Translations under genes and position numbers: made by a program
Source of the DNA: Cylicocyclus nassatus
Lineage: Eukaryota; Nematoda; Chromadorea; Rhabditida; Strongylidae
Direction of reading: 5' to 3'
DNA length: 64,000 nt
NCBI GenBank assembly: GCA_958299035.1
Contig: CATQJL010000112.1
Span: 2,898,123 to 2,962,122, forward strand
The notes under the pieces: generated by a model
Databases searched by the model: none
Told to the model about the DNA's origin: nothing
The model's input: the letters and a program-made list of their open reading frames with translations, nothing else
In this document: positions 10,511 through 21,881 of the stretch, in pieces
Position numbering within the stretch: the first letter of the stretch is position 1
How the letters are laid out: each line of letters starts with the position of its first letter

Positions 10511-13500
10511 ATGCAACGGATAGTCGCTCTCGTTCTTCTCTGTCTACTTGCGGCCGTCTGCACAGCACAAGATGAAATAGACGATTTGCCTGTGGTGCGA
10601 GCGGTAAGTGCCTCAATTCATTGTTACCGTAGAAGTGCCCAACTTCTGCAAAACCAGGGCGGAGGGTAGCGGGGGGGGGGAGGTACTGCTGCACCAAAAA
10701 ACAAATTATTGGTGATGAATCTAAAATGAATGCGTCGCTAGTTAGCGCTTCCGTGTGTTGTTAAAGGATAATTTATATAGAAGAAACCAAGCATGAAATA
10801 TAAGCGGAAAATCACAAACGAATGTGAGAGATGGAAATAATAGGCAAAGCGCATAACAAAGGAGAATCAGAAGTTTAACAAGTCGTTCTACAATTATTTC
10901 AGATGTTCAACCTTCCGTAAAAAGACTGAATGAAATTATTTGAACCTATCTGTAAAGTTCGTGAATCTTATTTTGAGTGAAACTCAAAATGTGTATATGC
11001 ACTACATTTCTAACCCCGTTTACATTGCATCGTGATTTGCTGAATTGAGCGAAACTGTAGTATAATGTCCTTTTTTATTTTGGGGTTGTAAATCCGCAAG
11101 AAATATAGAGAACAGCCTCAAAAATTTTGAATGATGTGGATAACGCCACACCGTCTCGTGAAATATTCTGTCCCCCTCCTCCCCCCCCCCCCCCCTCCCG
11201 CGACAATTTCGCAGACCGCCATGAAAAAATTGGGCTAAGTTGTGATAAATCAAATTGTCTAGCATTTCTGTAAACGAACTCTCGAATTGATGGGTAGTAT
11301 ACATTGTAAGAAATCAGTTTATTTTCTGGTCTTTCCATCTGTTTGAGACTTTCGATTAGATTTTTTTAGACAAAAAAAGTAAAGAAAAAACAACTACTTG
11401 GAAAAATTGTGTTCGGTCAGCAAGAAGCCTAGTACGATGGTGGTTTTTCAAAGTTTCTGCATGAGAAATTTTAAACAGTTGTAGCTTGAAGTGACGACAT
11501 CACAATGGAAACTTCCTACTAACAAGAATATTAGTCGTAGTAGTCACACAAATATTTTCCGGTACTTTTCCGGGTGCAAAAATTCGACAAGTACGGAAAG
11601 CTGGATAAAAATGGAACTACTGAAAACAAAAACTCAAGAGCTCTCAATGAACTCCTTCTCTTATTATAATATGCCAAAAGAAACATTCTTTTTGTTTTTT
11701 TTTCACGCTGTAAAGACTTTTACGGAATACTACTGTCTGCATTGGAGTTCTTCCTCGTTCTATTTCATTCTAAGGTTTTCATAGAAATTTATCAGTAGAG
11801 TAATATGTGAGTCCATAATTCTTTTAGCTATTACTACAGCCCGTGAAAGGTTACATATATGGGAATTAATTATTTTATTTTATTTTTTAAGGAAGGAAGT
11901 TCTCAACTAATTTCTTTTTTACTTCTTCATTTTTCCACACCTTAGATTATATATGAAGGAACCGAGTAAATATTCTGAAAAAAGCAAAAAATATGTACTA
12001 CTGCAGTTCTTCCACTTACGAAGCAATAAGTTACGTAGTTTTCTGTAATTTCCGTTCACAAGTAATTGTTTTTCATTATTTGTGAGTGGTCATGGAGATT
12101 GCTAGGTTAGAGATCATAGATAGCATCAAGGTGAACGTTTTGTACTCTACGTTATGACTGCTGGAGACTTATTCAAAATTGGGCTCGAACTTTGGAGGTG
12201 ATGCTTTTGTGGTTCAAACAAAAGACAGATTTGTTAAGAAAATCTTTTTATTAGAACAAGGAAGATTATGCAGTAAAAACTGCATTTTATCCCTATTCCT
12301 AATTGCTGTTTCTTGGAAAGGTCTTTTTCCCGACTTACAGACTTGATTATTGATAAGGTCAATTTCCTGGCATGGCTAAATCAATGGCCCTTGAATGTTG
12401 TGCAGTACTTTATCAGAGTTGAATATATTCTAAAAAATGATTTCTATTTTTTCATTTCATTTTCGACATGGTGTTGTTTACCTAGCCTAACCACTTGAGT
12501 CTGGCTTTATAATGCACGACAAAACATGATGAATTATGCTTTGCTCAACCGAGTCATCCAACCGCATCCCTTGACAAAACTGAGCTGTCCGGATATAGGG
12601 GAGAAATGAAGCATAACGAAATGACTAGGCGTCGGTTGGGAGCTAAGGATAATGATGGGTCAGCTTTGTATCACATTAGAGACAGTACCGAGATAATTAT
12701 CTGCACAATAAAATTTTTATCCAGGCAGTAGAGTCCCTCAAGTTCATGATCTTTTACCCAAGAAATTTTCTTGTTTCAAACACATGCACAGAAACTAAAA
12801 GAAAACACGAGCGCAGAGTTTCATTGGGGACTTCCTGTTTGATGAATAGATTATTTATGGATAGAGCTTACACCTGCCTTGTTGATCGCCAATGCTTATT
12901 TATATATTTTTCAGCTAACAAAGCATGCTAAACTTCCTAACCCATTTCAGCAGCTCTCTGACACTACTTGGGATTTTCTCCCTGATCTCCTTCAACGAGC
13001 CTACCGTAGTATAAGAGGGGAGAAGGTCAGCGGGCACTCCGTTATTCGAGTACTGTGATCGTCTTGCTCAACTGAAAATCTTGGATTAGAAATTTTCGTT
13101 GCTTGCGAGCTTGCATGGCCTTTGCGCTTGTTTCGCATTGAGTTCCTTGAGCTTAAGTGCATGCTTTGTGATCTTCGAAAGGTAGCAAGAGGAATTTTTT
13201 CTATTACGGTCTGAGGCTTTGGTATTACATCTGAAGATTTGTCCGTGCGAAAATTGGAAGTATCTGGAGCGAGCTTACCGTTTGTATGAGTCTGTAATTC
13301 TAAGTCTATGACAGACGAGTGGTGTCTGCAAACACTTCTTATTCGTTCCTTATATTTGATTCATTAATTCCAGAACATTCCATCTTTCAAACGCACACCC
13401 TCTGCGAAATGGATGCGATTCGGAAAACGATCGCCTAATGCCAAATGGATGAGGTGAGCCTTCTGGAGATATTCACTCAGATGGGGAATCAGATATCTTT

Positions 13501-14503
13501 CGTTCTTACCCTTATGGGAAAATATAAAAAGATAAAGAATTTAAAAAACTCCCGGAACAAGAACAAAAGGCTCTAGGCTTTCAAAATAGATGAATTGCTA
13601 AAGATGTTGGGAAATGACTAAGAAATATAATCTGGTAAGATAAAGCATCAGTAAACGAAAAAATGTTTGATATAGCCTCAAAGGCAGCGTCCGGGAGATA
13701 CGAAAATGTAGAGTACAGGGGCGCCCGTCCTAGTAAGGCTCTTGCCCATCTGGCAATGCACCAATTTGCTTCTGAAGCGAGAAATTCGCTTCAGAAGTGG
13801 CGACCGGAACGACGACCGGGACGAGTTAGTTCGATAAGCAGGAGTGCGCATACCGCACACAGTCAAGACATAAGGTCCCGCAAAGACTCTGCATCTTAAC
13901 CTTGGCGGCAGGCGACAAAATTCAAATCAAGAGCTTGTGAAAAAAACCGTTTTCGGCGTTTTCATGCCCTCCAAGCTGCATTTTCACAATCAGTGGGAGG
14001 AATAAGCCCAGGTAAGCGAAAAAATTCCATTCGGAATTCTGCCCGGACGCTGCCTTTAATTAAGGAATGACGCACAAACAGAAATCTTCTTTTTTGCTTT
14101 ATTCGTCTGCTTTCTTACAACGCTAAAAACGCCTTCTCTTGCTTGCGAATTGCCCGAAGAAGAATTTATGAGCCACAGATTTCCCGATTCTGTATAGGAT
14201 TAATTCTGCTTGGGGCGTGCTCGATGAAAAATGTTGGTCCGCGGCGCACGCTGAAATTTCAAGGGGCCCTGGCGCATTACCTAACTCGCTTTAAGGCTGT
14301 GATTTCTCTGATGCCATCGTTTGTAACAGATTGTGAATATTCTTTCTTATGAAATTCTACGAGTTTTATTGTTATACGGTATCGCGTCCTAACTACATTA
14401 GTTTCCCTTTTCCAGGTTCGGCAAAAGAACCCCAAACGCAAAATGGATGCGATTCGGTAAACGATCAGAGTATGAGCTTGAAGGAGACGACGATCTGTAC
14501 TGA
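10511..14503 (+). CDS. flp-22: FMRFamide-like neuropeptide precursor, FLP-22 type
   Basis: The exons are 10511-10603, 13374-13453 and 14416-14503 (86 residues), with GT/AG introns in phases 0 and 2. Exon 1 starts with a secretory signal peptide (hydrophobic core VALVLLCLLAAVC). Exons 2 and 3 give three peptides cut at Lys-Arg: TPSAKWMRFG, SPNAKWMRFG and TPNAKWMRFG. Each ends in Gly, the amide donor, so the products should be KWMRF-amides. C. elegans flp-22 encodes three copies of SPSAKWMRF-amide. Here every copy differs from the others at positions 1 and 3. The second intron splits the codons of the second peptide between Met and Phe. The peptides would be released from neurons and act on G-protein-coupled receptors. 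An additional small exon inside the 2.8-kb first intron cannot be excluded. A polyadenylation signal lies at 14874-14879. Confidence 0.9.
13680..14057. mobile_element. MITE in the second intron of flp-22
   Basis: Terminal inverted repeats AAAGGCAGCGTCCGGG are perfect at the two ends. Inside, CTTCTGAAGCGA (13769-13780) pairs with 13786-13797. Its GC content is higher than the surrounding intron. I did not find a clear target-site duplication. The short frames inside it are not genes. Confidence 0.75.
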
Positions 14504-15480
14504 GCTTCACGATATCTCCTTAAATAGCCCATACTGTCAACAATTCCATCTCTGCACTCTATTAGCAATATCCAAGAGTGTTTATGTCATACACCATCTA
14601 TAGACAACTGCATACTGTCTCAAATGTTATCGGTCTCTCTTTCTAAGATACTTATTCGCACACACCACCTTACATGACCACGATCTCACCCCGTGCGTCG
14701 CTGACCATCATCGACGCGCCGCGCGCCAAGCCTTGGCATTGAAGTATTTCTTACTGTATTGTGTAGTTTTACAGTAATCTGATCAAAAATGATGATCTCG
14801 AATGTCGGTCGATAAATGTTTATTTTTGTTTATCAGGGAAATACCTGCGTTTTGCACTATTTACCTTCACATAAATAAACCAAAATAAGTCTTGGGGTGG
14901 GGATTTCACGCTTTGATTTGACTGATACGAGTACGAAGCAACAATGCTGCGTAAACAATCCGTAAATGTTGCCGTTGTAAAAGAGAGAGGCTAGGAAATC
15001 CAAACGTTTGTAATGTGAAAGTATGACCCGAATATCCTCATTTGAAAGCTAGCCAAAACCTAGCTGAAACCAGAGGCGATCTGATAGTGTTGGGCAGAGA
15101 TGGAGTGCATTGGGAGAACTAATGTTCGGGAAGCTCAACTATGGAAAACAGCGAGTGATACCCCAAACGATTACGAGAGAAGCCATATGCTATGGCTGTT
15201 TGGTTTCGGCTTTACATACAGAATTCACTGCACAGAAAAGAGGTTGCAGGTTCGCACTAGTCGAGGCCTTCGTCGATCACAATTTTCGGTCTAACCCTCT
15301 ACACTCTATAGAGCCCAAAAAGGACTTGAGTATTGCCAACGTTGTCTTCCTTCTAGCGGTATTCGAATAGCAGATTTTTGCCTAAGATTGCCGCTTGACT
15401 CTCTCAAAGCTCAAAAAACGTTACTTTTCCGTAATCTGGACCTACTTTTCAAAAAAAAAGATATTGCGTCTTTCCTTGTA
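14504..15480. other. 3' flank of flp-22, nothing else recognised
   Basis: The region carries the likely polyadenylation signal (14874-14879). Short plus-strand frames at 15100-15370 overlap each other in two frames and show no motif. Confidence 0.4.
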
Positions 15481-15646
15481 TAGGTCGTCCGCGCTGCGCA
15501 CGGAGAGCAACGCTGTTGCGTAGATTGAAGGCAGTTCACGACTGGAAGAAGCGCAGAGAAAAACAGGCGGCGAGAGTGCACGAGGAAAGAGGAGTGACGC
15601 GCAACACACACCTTGTGCACTCTCCGCGCCCTGCGCGGACGGCCTA
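15481..15646. mobile_element. Small GC-rich MITE
   Basis: TAGGTCGTCCGCGC at the left end matches TAGGCCGTCCGCGC, the reverse complement of the right end, with one mismatch. The element is only about 166 bp and more GC-rich than its flanks. Confidence 0.65.
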
Positions 15647-15734
15647 TGCCAAATTTGGTCATAACTTCACAGAAACGAATGCTTTCTTCCCCCTGTCAAA
15701 AAAAATGAAATGTCATCTTTATGTTTAACCTAAC

Positions 15735-15991
15735 TTCAATCTGTTCTTCAACATCAATAATGACCCCATTTTTGTCCAGCAGTTTCGAATGAGTATCAGC
15801 ACTACAAGAATAACCTCTGGATGAACGTGCATTAGACTGCCCAAAACAGAAGAACGGAATGTCTTTCTCGGTTAAATTTGCATGGCACAAACAATTTGAA
15901 AAAGGGAGATTTTTTGAATCACTGATGATACCTTCATAAAAAAAAGCTGAACGGCATCGACTCCCTTGAAATGCAGTCGTAGGTAGCTCAC
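15735..15991 (-). CDS. Candidate cysteine-rich exon, unidentified
   Basis: On the minus strand a long T-run and TTTCAG precede an 85-residue open stretch that starts GELPTTAFQ. It has five cysteines (motifs SRCRS, NCLCH, FFCFG, GYSCS) and an acidic end (GVIIDVEEQIEV). A donor-like GAA|GTTAGG follows. The spacing of cysteines suggests an extracellular module, but I do not recognise the family. A diverged 40-bp echo of its 3' end lies at about 24185-24235. It may be one exon of a gene, a gene relic or part of a repeat. No partner exons could be joined with confidence. Confidence 0.25.
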
Positions 15992-17443
15992 CTGAAACGA
16001 TTTTGAAAAAAAAAAACATAATGAACTGATGTGAGAAACGAGTTGATTTCTTTCGTGACTCGTATACGGGTGCAGTGATCATTATCTTTGAAAAAAAATT
16101 TCTAAGTTGGTACAAATGTTTCATGAGGATCAAAAAAATGGTCGAGATGATGGAGAAGTACCGAAAAACAGACATCTTTTTCGATAATGTCGAAGCATTA
16201 TTAGCAAAGGAACCAACACAGATAAATGACATATTGAAACGTTATTTATCCCCTTTAAAGTCAAAATGCTCATGTAAGCTGGCCTGATTCTTGATGCTTC
16301 CTTTGAATGCTCATCACCTTTCAAGCAACAAACCACGCGAGCGTCCAAAAGTGTTCAAAAAATCTACGAAAAATGCTTTCCGAATCTTATGTTCGAACAC
16401 TTCCTTCAAAGAGGAGATTGCGGTGACATTGCACAAACGTGCAACATCTCTCTGAGGTGACTTGAAGAAGACGGATGGACGGATGCGGTGCGGGAGAAAC
16501 CAAAGACATGCCGCCTGTAGCCGTAGGAGACAATTAGGAGCGCGAGCGTTGATTTTGGCGAGGATCCAGGAGAACTTGGCGAGGACATCCATTAGGAACA
16601 AACCCTTATAACTCTTCTTGTGACTTCCAGAAATACGAAGGACAGGTTTGGAATCAGTATTGAAATGCGCATTTTTCAGTAATACGCCTACCGGTTAGAT
16701 AGACAACTCTGTCTCGCTACACGAGTTTTATTTTTACCAACTGAGCCTTCAAACTTCACCATTAAAAGCTGAGGAATTTCAAGTTTGATGTTGTGTGAAA
16801 GACTTGAGTGATTTTCTTTGATGAAATTTCTGGAGTGGTAGTAATTTGGTCGAAACCAACAAATGATGTGATAGTTCAATCATGGTTACATCGTGGTAAG
16901 CATGATCATCTTTTCACGGCCACTCAGTTCAATCGGTCATACAAAATCACGAAACAAGCAAGTAACTAGCAGAAAACCATAACTGTTTCATGCTTGTTTC
17001 ATTCTAAACCAAACTATGAGTTAAACAGCAGGTTAACACCATTGTTCCCTTGTCAGATAGAGTAATGAAAACAGCACTTCATTTCATGAGAGGCAGACGT
17101 GAAACCACCACATCATAGTTTAAAATGAAAAAGCACCCCCGACCACTTTTTCGTTTCAAACAATGATGTGTTGGTTTTGCAAGTTAAGAAGAGTGAGGGA
17201 GATCATTCTGCAACTTACTATGAGAAAGCTTACTTGTTTACAGCTTGGATAAGGTTATAGGAAGGTGCTAGGCTGGAGACCGAACTGCAAATTTGGTAAA
17301 GTGCAATGATTGCCGACAAGCATGAGAATGGTTGGAGTTTCGATCTTCTCCAATGACTTTGCTTTGCAAGATAGCATTTCGAGGTTTCCTATTGGTTAAT
17401 TCGTGGTTTCGTCGGGAAAATGATGTGCAGCTGCTGGTTAGCT
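15992..17443. other. Gene-poor flank of the LTR element
   Basis: A helical plus-strand frame at 16075-16287 and several minus-strand frames are present, but none has splice support. GGAGTGGTAGTAATTTGG at 16832 begins a 27-bp segment that recurs inverted at 21909-21935, beyond the LTR element. Confidence 0.4.
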
Positions 17444-18077
17444 TGTCAGCCGCGCCCCTTTTTCTCAGTCCCGCATCTCGCGAGTCCGATACTAGAGGGG
17501 CCTCGGCTGAACCGCCCGGCTCCAACTCCACTCAAAGGAATTTTTACAAAACGCGTATAATTTAAATACTTTACTACTCAAAACTATAAACTACAATTTT
17601 ACTACTGGGAAGGGTGTCAAGATACTACCAAGATAATAACACTACGAGAGAGAGACTACAGAGAGAGAGACTAATGAAAAATAAGAAGATAAAAAGTGGA
17701 AAAAGCATATCCGCCGTTCGCTCCGCTCATGGCAAAACGGCCAGGATATTTATACGGACAAAATTAATAAGGAGCCCTAAGCCACGACAATACAGAAACA
17801 ATACAAAGACAATAACACATTATCTACGGAAACACGAAATTAAAATCTAATTTTGGCGATCAAGCTCGGTGATGTACTTTCCGAGCACTTCGGATGTTAT
17901 GTTACATTTGCAGAGTAGACGGCTGCATTTGCAGAATAACACAATAGATCTTGCCATCGCTGCATCCAAATCTGCCAAGTGCAATCTGCCATCGCAATAG
18001 ATTCGATTATCGATGCATCCGTGTCTGCCGCGTGAGAGCTGCCATCTTCCTTCCATATTTTAACGTGTCGTCTTACA
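17444..18077 (-). repeat. 3' LTR
   Basis: 634 bp. It matches the other LTR except at about two positions, near 17523 (A versus G) and 17784 (C versus A). It is bounded by TG...CA. Confidence 0.9.
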
Positions 18078-19064
18078 TCCTCACTGGCGGGATAAGCTGG
18101 CCCTGAGCTGATGCTACGAAGGCCTAGTGAATGCATGAACGAAGATAATGTGTAGAGATAAAGTAGTCGAACTGATGAGTTGGCTTTGGGCTCACTTTCA
18201 AAAGAAAAGAGAATTCGGAGCGAACAGGGGATTACTAATACAGAAGAAAACAACAAATATAATACAATGAAAACACATTGGGTCCATGAGACGTCATGAT
18301 GACGTCACACGGAGGTGATGACGTCATCGATGTCCTTTGTTCGAGCGAGAAGGTATTTCGACATAGTCTGATCAAGTCGAAGTGATGCAATATTCTAGTC
18401 AGTTTCGTCGCGTGGTTCCCGTCGGCAGGTGAGATACTCGACTTCTGATCTTCTTCTTGATTAGTATCACATGGTCATCATAGTGAGTGATAGAGCGGCT
18501 TCGTTTTCAGGATGTTCGTCGATCGTAGCTTCTGTGCTGCCCACTTCACGATAATGGCATGTGCTGGCGCTATCCCAACGGCAGCCACTCTTGCATTTGT
18601 TATGAACCATCGCCTGCAAATAAAAACTGTGGTCTGTCCCCCGAGCCCAAGAGCGAAACGCTGGGTTTCATTGTTGGGCTAGGTGAGATAGTTTTTCTTT
18701 CCTTCTCGAAACTGGCTAGACTAAGAAAGTTTTCTTTCATTCGCGGCACTGGTATTGTTGGCGATCTTTATTTTCTTCTTTTGGCTCGATCACAAGAAGG
18801 CGTCGCCGGCCGCAAGTGGTATTGAAGCTCCGGAGGAGCCGCGGGCTCCGCGCGAGGAGACCACTCCCTCGGGCGCGGAGGCCTCCGCTCCTCCGGAGGA
18901 GTGAACACACTTCCTCTGTTGTTGCTGATGTTTTTTTTGTGAGCTGCTCATTTTCTGTTTTTGTGTGGATTCCCGATAAAAACCTGTTAGCCCCAAAAAG
19001 TGTTACGACAAACAAAAACACAATTCAAAAGAGATACCTTTATACATGTTATTTGCGAAACATG
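18078..19064 (-). other. 3' non-coding interior of the LTR element
   Basis: It lies between the integrase stop and the 3' LTR. It contains a GC-rich hairpin with arms near 18827-18857 and 18868-18900 (CTCCGGAGGAGC type), which opens several overlapping frames on both strands. None is a recognisable protein. Confidence 0.6.
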
Positions 19065-19815
19065 TTAAATGGCAAACGGATTCATATGAATCGTACGAAT
19101 CCGTTTGCCATCACGGATGGTGATATTAGGTGCATTAACTTCGATTACTTCGAACGGACCCTCAAACCGTTCAGAAATTTTTGATCCTACTTCTTTTCGA
19201 ACTAGAACTGAGTCTCCAACTTTATAATCGCTAGGGTTTGCTCTTTGTCTGAGGTCGTATCGGTGTTTTTGAACAACCTGAGCAGACGCCAAATTCTCAT
19301 GTACATGTTTCCAAACGTTCCTAAGAATCGAGGTTAGTTGTTCCGTATAGTCTTCCTCGTCACGAATCGTCGTGCGGGAAGTGTTAGAGCCAAGCGAAAA
19401 GGGTTGTTTGGCTCCAACCCATGTACCAAGAAAAAGGGCGTGTATTTGGTGACTGAGTTTTCACTAGCGTTGTACGCATGAGTGACCAAAGACATGATAT
19501 CATCCCAAGTATTGTTGTATTGCATACTAGCAATTGCTATCAATTCTTCAAGGGTTCGGTTTGCGCGCTCAACCAAACCATTGGATTGGTGATGATACGG
19601 AGTACTGGTCTTATGCTTGACTCCTAGTAAATTTAAGGTGTTTTTAAAAGTGTCACTCATGTAGTTAGCACCTTGATCTGTTACCAAAAGCTCCGGTGGA
19701 CCAAACCGGGCGACGAATCGTTGTAAAAATACATCGCAAGTGGTCGGCGCTTTTTGATCCGGAATTGGTTCAGCTACAATAAATTTCGAGAAAGAGTCCA
19801 CGAAAACAATGATAT
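19065..19815 (-). pseudogene. Integrase remnant of the LTR retrotransposon
   Basis: The minus-strand frame from about 19812 to 19334 carries the catalytic core: the first Asp in VDSFSKF, the second in VTDQGANY and the Glu in HHQSNGLVERAN. These are the DDE residues that join retroelement DNA to the host genome. The C-terminal domain (GDSVLVRKE, FEGPFEVIEV) follows in another frame and stops at 19065-19067. The frame breaks near 19380, just after an LPAR motif, and the N-terminal zinc-binding part is cut off near 19812, where the sequence changes abruptly. The gene is therefore broken by a frameshift and a deletion. Confidence 0.85.
19070..19110. repeat. Hairpin at the integrase 3' end
   Basis: TGGCAAACGGATTC at 19070-19083 is the exact reverse complement of 19097-19110, with a 13-base loop. 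It covers the last integrase codons and the stop. Confidence 0.8.
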
Positions 19816-21243
19816 TCTTGTTTCAACTGCTCTTCGAGTTCTCGTAGCTGTTCTTGTAGTTTTCTCTTCCGGATTCTTTCTGGAGTGCTGAATGGAGAGG
19901 AATACGGAGACGGGCTTCTTTGCTTTCGATTTGGATCGTGTTATAGGTGCCAGCTGGAGAAAAAAGAGAAGGGTTTTCTTTCTTGCACCAATTCCACCCT
20001 CAGCGTGGTCTCCTTCAAGTAATTCGAAGAAGGAAGAATAATGAAGGGGAGACCGCGCTGAGTTTGGTCTTATCACGACACAATTCGAAAATAAAAGAAT
20101 TCAACTACATATCTTCCAGTGCATCCAAGAGAAGATTTTCACTCATTAAGACTGAACACAAGCGTAAATTTTTATGCACGAATAACAAACTCAAAAGAGA
20201 GAATCTTTATTCAAAAGCATTTCTTTATGGCGTACCGACGGTCGATTAGTTTTTATTTTTCAAAAAAAAAAAGTTCTCAGAAATGAAAAAGACATTCATC
20301 GAAACCAAAAAAGGGACACCGTCCTGCGCCAAAAAGAAAAGAAAAAAAAGAAAGAAATATATCATAAGAATCTTTATTAAACTATTTCGAGCATCCAGAA
20401 AAACGCCAATACAACTTCTTCCATTCCGGGTCTTCTTCCATCCTTGCTCTTCTTGCATCTTCTTCCACTCATCTTCTTCCATTTTCGGGAAGGTGGCCAT
20501 TCTTTAGACGGTCCAGATGCGGGTCCCGCCGCCACGGATTTCCGGAGCTCCGAGGAGACTCCGGTCCGCGGGCGGTAGAGGCCCCCGGGCCTCCTCCGAA
20601 CCGAAGTGGACCGAGGGGTCCCGGCGGAACCCGCCAGTCCGAAACGACCCCGGTCGTTGCGATTGATCTTCTTCTCGCTGCGCCCTTGTCGCCTCCTCCC
20701 ATTCCTTCTGCTCTGGACTCTGTACCATTTTCTTTTTTCAAATAACTGAATGGAAATTTTTCTCTTACACATGCACTGGAAGATTTGTTGACTATAAGAG
20801 CTTATGACCAAAAAAAAGGGGGAACGGCGGATGTCAAAATTTCCATTTTTATTTTTTTTCAATGGGGAGTGGCACCCCTAGGAGAGGTAGGGGGGGGGGG
20901 CAAAAGGGAAATTAAAAAAACAAAAATAGTTACTTAATCCATCTACTCTACTTTTTAATCAGCGCAACGAATCGACAAAAAAAAGAAAAAAAAGGAATGA
21001 GATTTATTTGGGCTGCGTCGCTGCGCCCCCGGCCGGGTTTATCAATTCCTTTTTTTTCTACCCCTCCTTAATATTTACTGATATTCTTGGATTATTCCGC
21101 AGCCCCAAAAAAAGGAGGGGGGGGGGGGAAATCTTACAAAAAAAACATATACAACAAAATTTATACTACGGGGACAGGGGGGGAATAAAAACGGGGGGGG
21201 GGGTATTGGCCTCCTACCTCTCCTGGGGAAGCCGGAACCTCCA
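19816..21243 (-). other. 5' interior of the LTR element, no intact gene
   Basis: This is the leader and the place where gag would lie. A GC-rich patch (20511-20700) opens three overlapping minus-strand frames; one reads MVQSPEQKEWEEATRAQRE and could be a gag remnant, but nothing proves it. Several plus-strand G-runs lie at 21117-21203. The other frames are low-complexity. Confidence 0.5.
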
Positions 21244-21877
21244 TGTCAGCCGCGCCCCTTTTTCTCAGTCCCGCATCTCGCGAGTCCGATACTAGAGGGG
21301 CCTCGGCTGAACCGCCCGGCTCCGACTCCACTCAAAGGAATTTTTACAAAACGCGTATAATTTAAATACTTTACTACTCAAAACTATAAACTACAATTTT
21401 ACTACTGGGAAGGGTGTCAAGATACTACCAAGATAATAACACTACGAGAGAGAGACTACAGAGAGAGAGACTAATGAAAAATAAGAAGATAAAAAGTGGA
21501 AAAAGCATATCCGCCGTTCGCTCCGCTCATGGCAAAACGGCCAGGATATTTATACGGACAAAATTAATAAGGAGCCCTAAGCCAAGACAATACAGAAACA
21601 ATACAAAGACAATAACACATTATCTACGGAAACACGAAATTAAAATCTAATTTTGGCGATCAAGCTCGGTGATGTACTTTCCGAGCACTTCGGATGTTAT
21701 GTTACATTTGCAGAGTAGACGGCTGCATTTGCAGAATAACACAATAGATCTTGCCATCGCTGCATCCAAATCTGCCAAGTGCAATCTGCCATCGCAATAG
21801 ATTCGATTATCGATGCATCCGTGTCTGCCGCGTGAGAGCTGCCATCTTCCTTCCATATTTTAACGTGTCGTCTTACA
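21244..21877 (-). repeat. 5' LTR
   Basis: 634 bp, matching 17444-18077. In the element's orientation this is the promoter-bearing upstream repeat. GAGAGAGAGACT-type and T-rich low-complexity tracts are present. Confidence 0.9.
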
Positions 21878-21881
21878 AGCT

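Larger units (their letters stand above)
17444..21877 (-). mobile_element. LTR retrotransposon, young but internally gutted
   Basis: Two 634-bp direct repeats start TGTCAGCC and end GTCTTACA on the plus strand. They flank an interior that encodes an integrase on the minus strand, so the element reads right to left. AGCT occurs directly outside both ends (17440-17443 and 21878-21881) as a 4-bp target duplication. Next to the 5' LTR the interior begins TGGAGGTTCCGGCTTCC on the minus strand, a TGG-starting primer-binding-site candidate. No gag, protease, reverse transcriptase or RNase H is recognisable. A Ty3-like family is suggested by the integrase, but without reverse transcriptase this is not firm. 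Confidence 0.9.

Noticed and set aside
15696..16232. Minus-strand frame of 178 residues as a single gene
   Set aside because: A poly-T and TTTCAG in the middle indicate an intron end; only the downstream half looks protein-like. It was recorded as a candidate exon instead.
16075..16287. Helical plus-strand frame (RIKKMVEMMEKYRKTD...)
   Set aside because: It looks protein-like but has no partner exons, no motif and overlaps a competing minus-strand reading. I cannot decide between them.
20377..20862. Minus-strand frame of 161 residues in the LTR element
   Set aside because: Three frames are open over the same GC-rich bases and composition explains them. A gag origin could not be shown.
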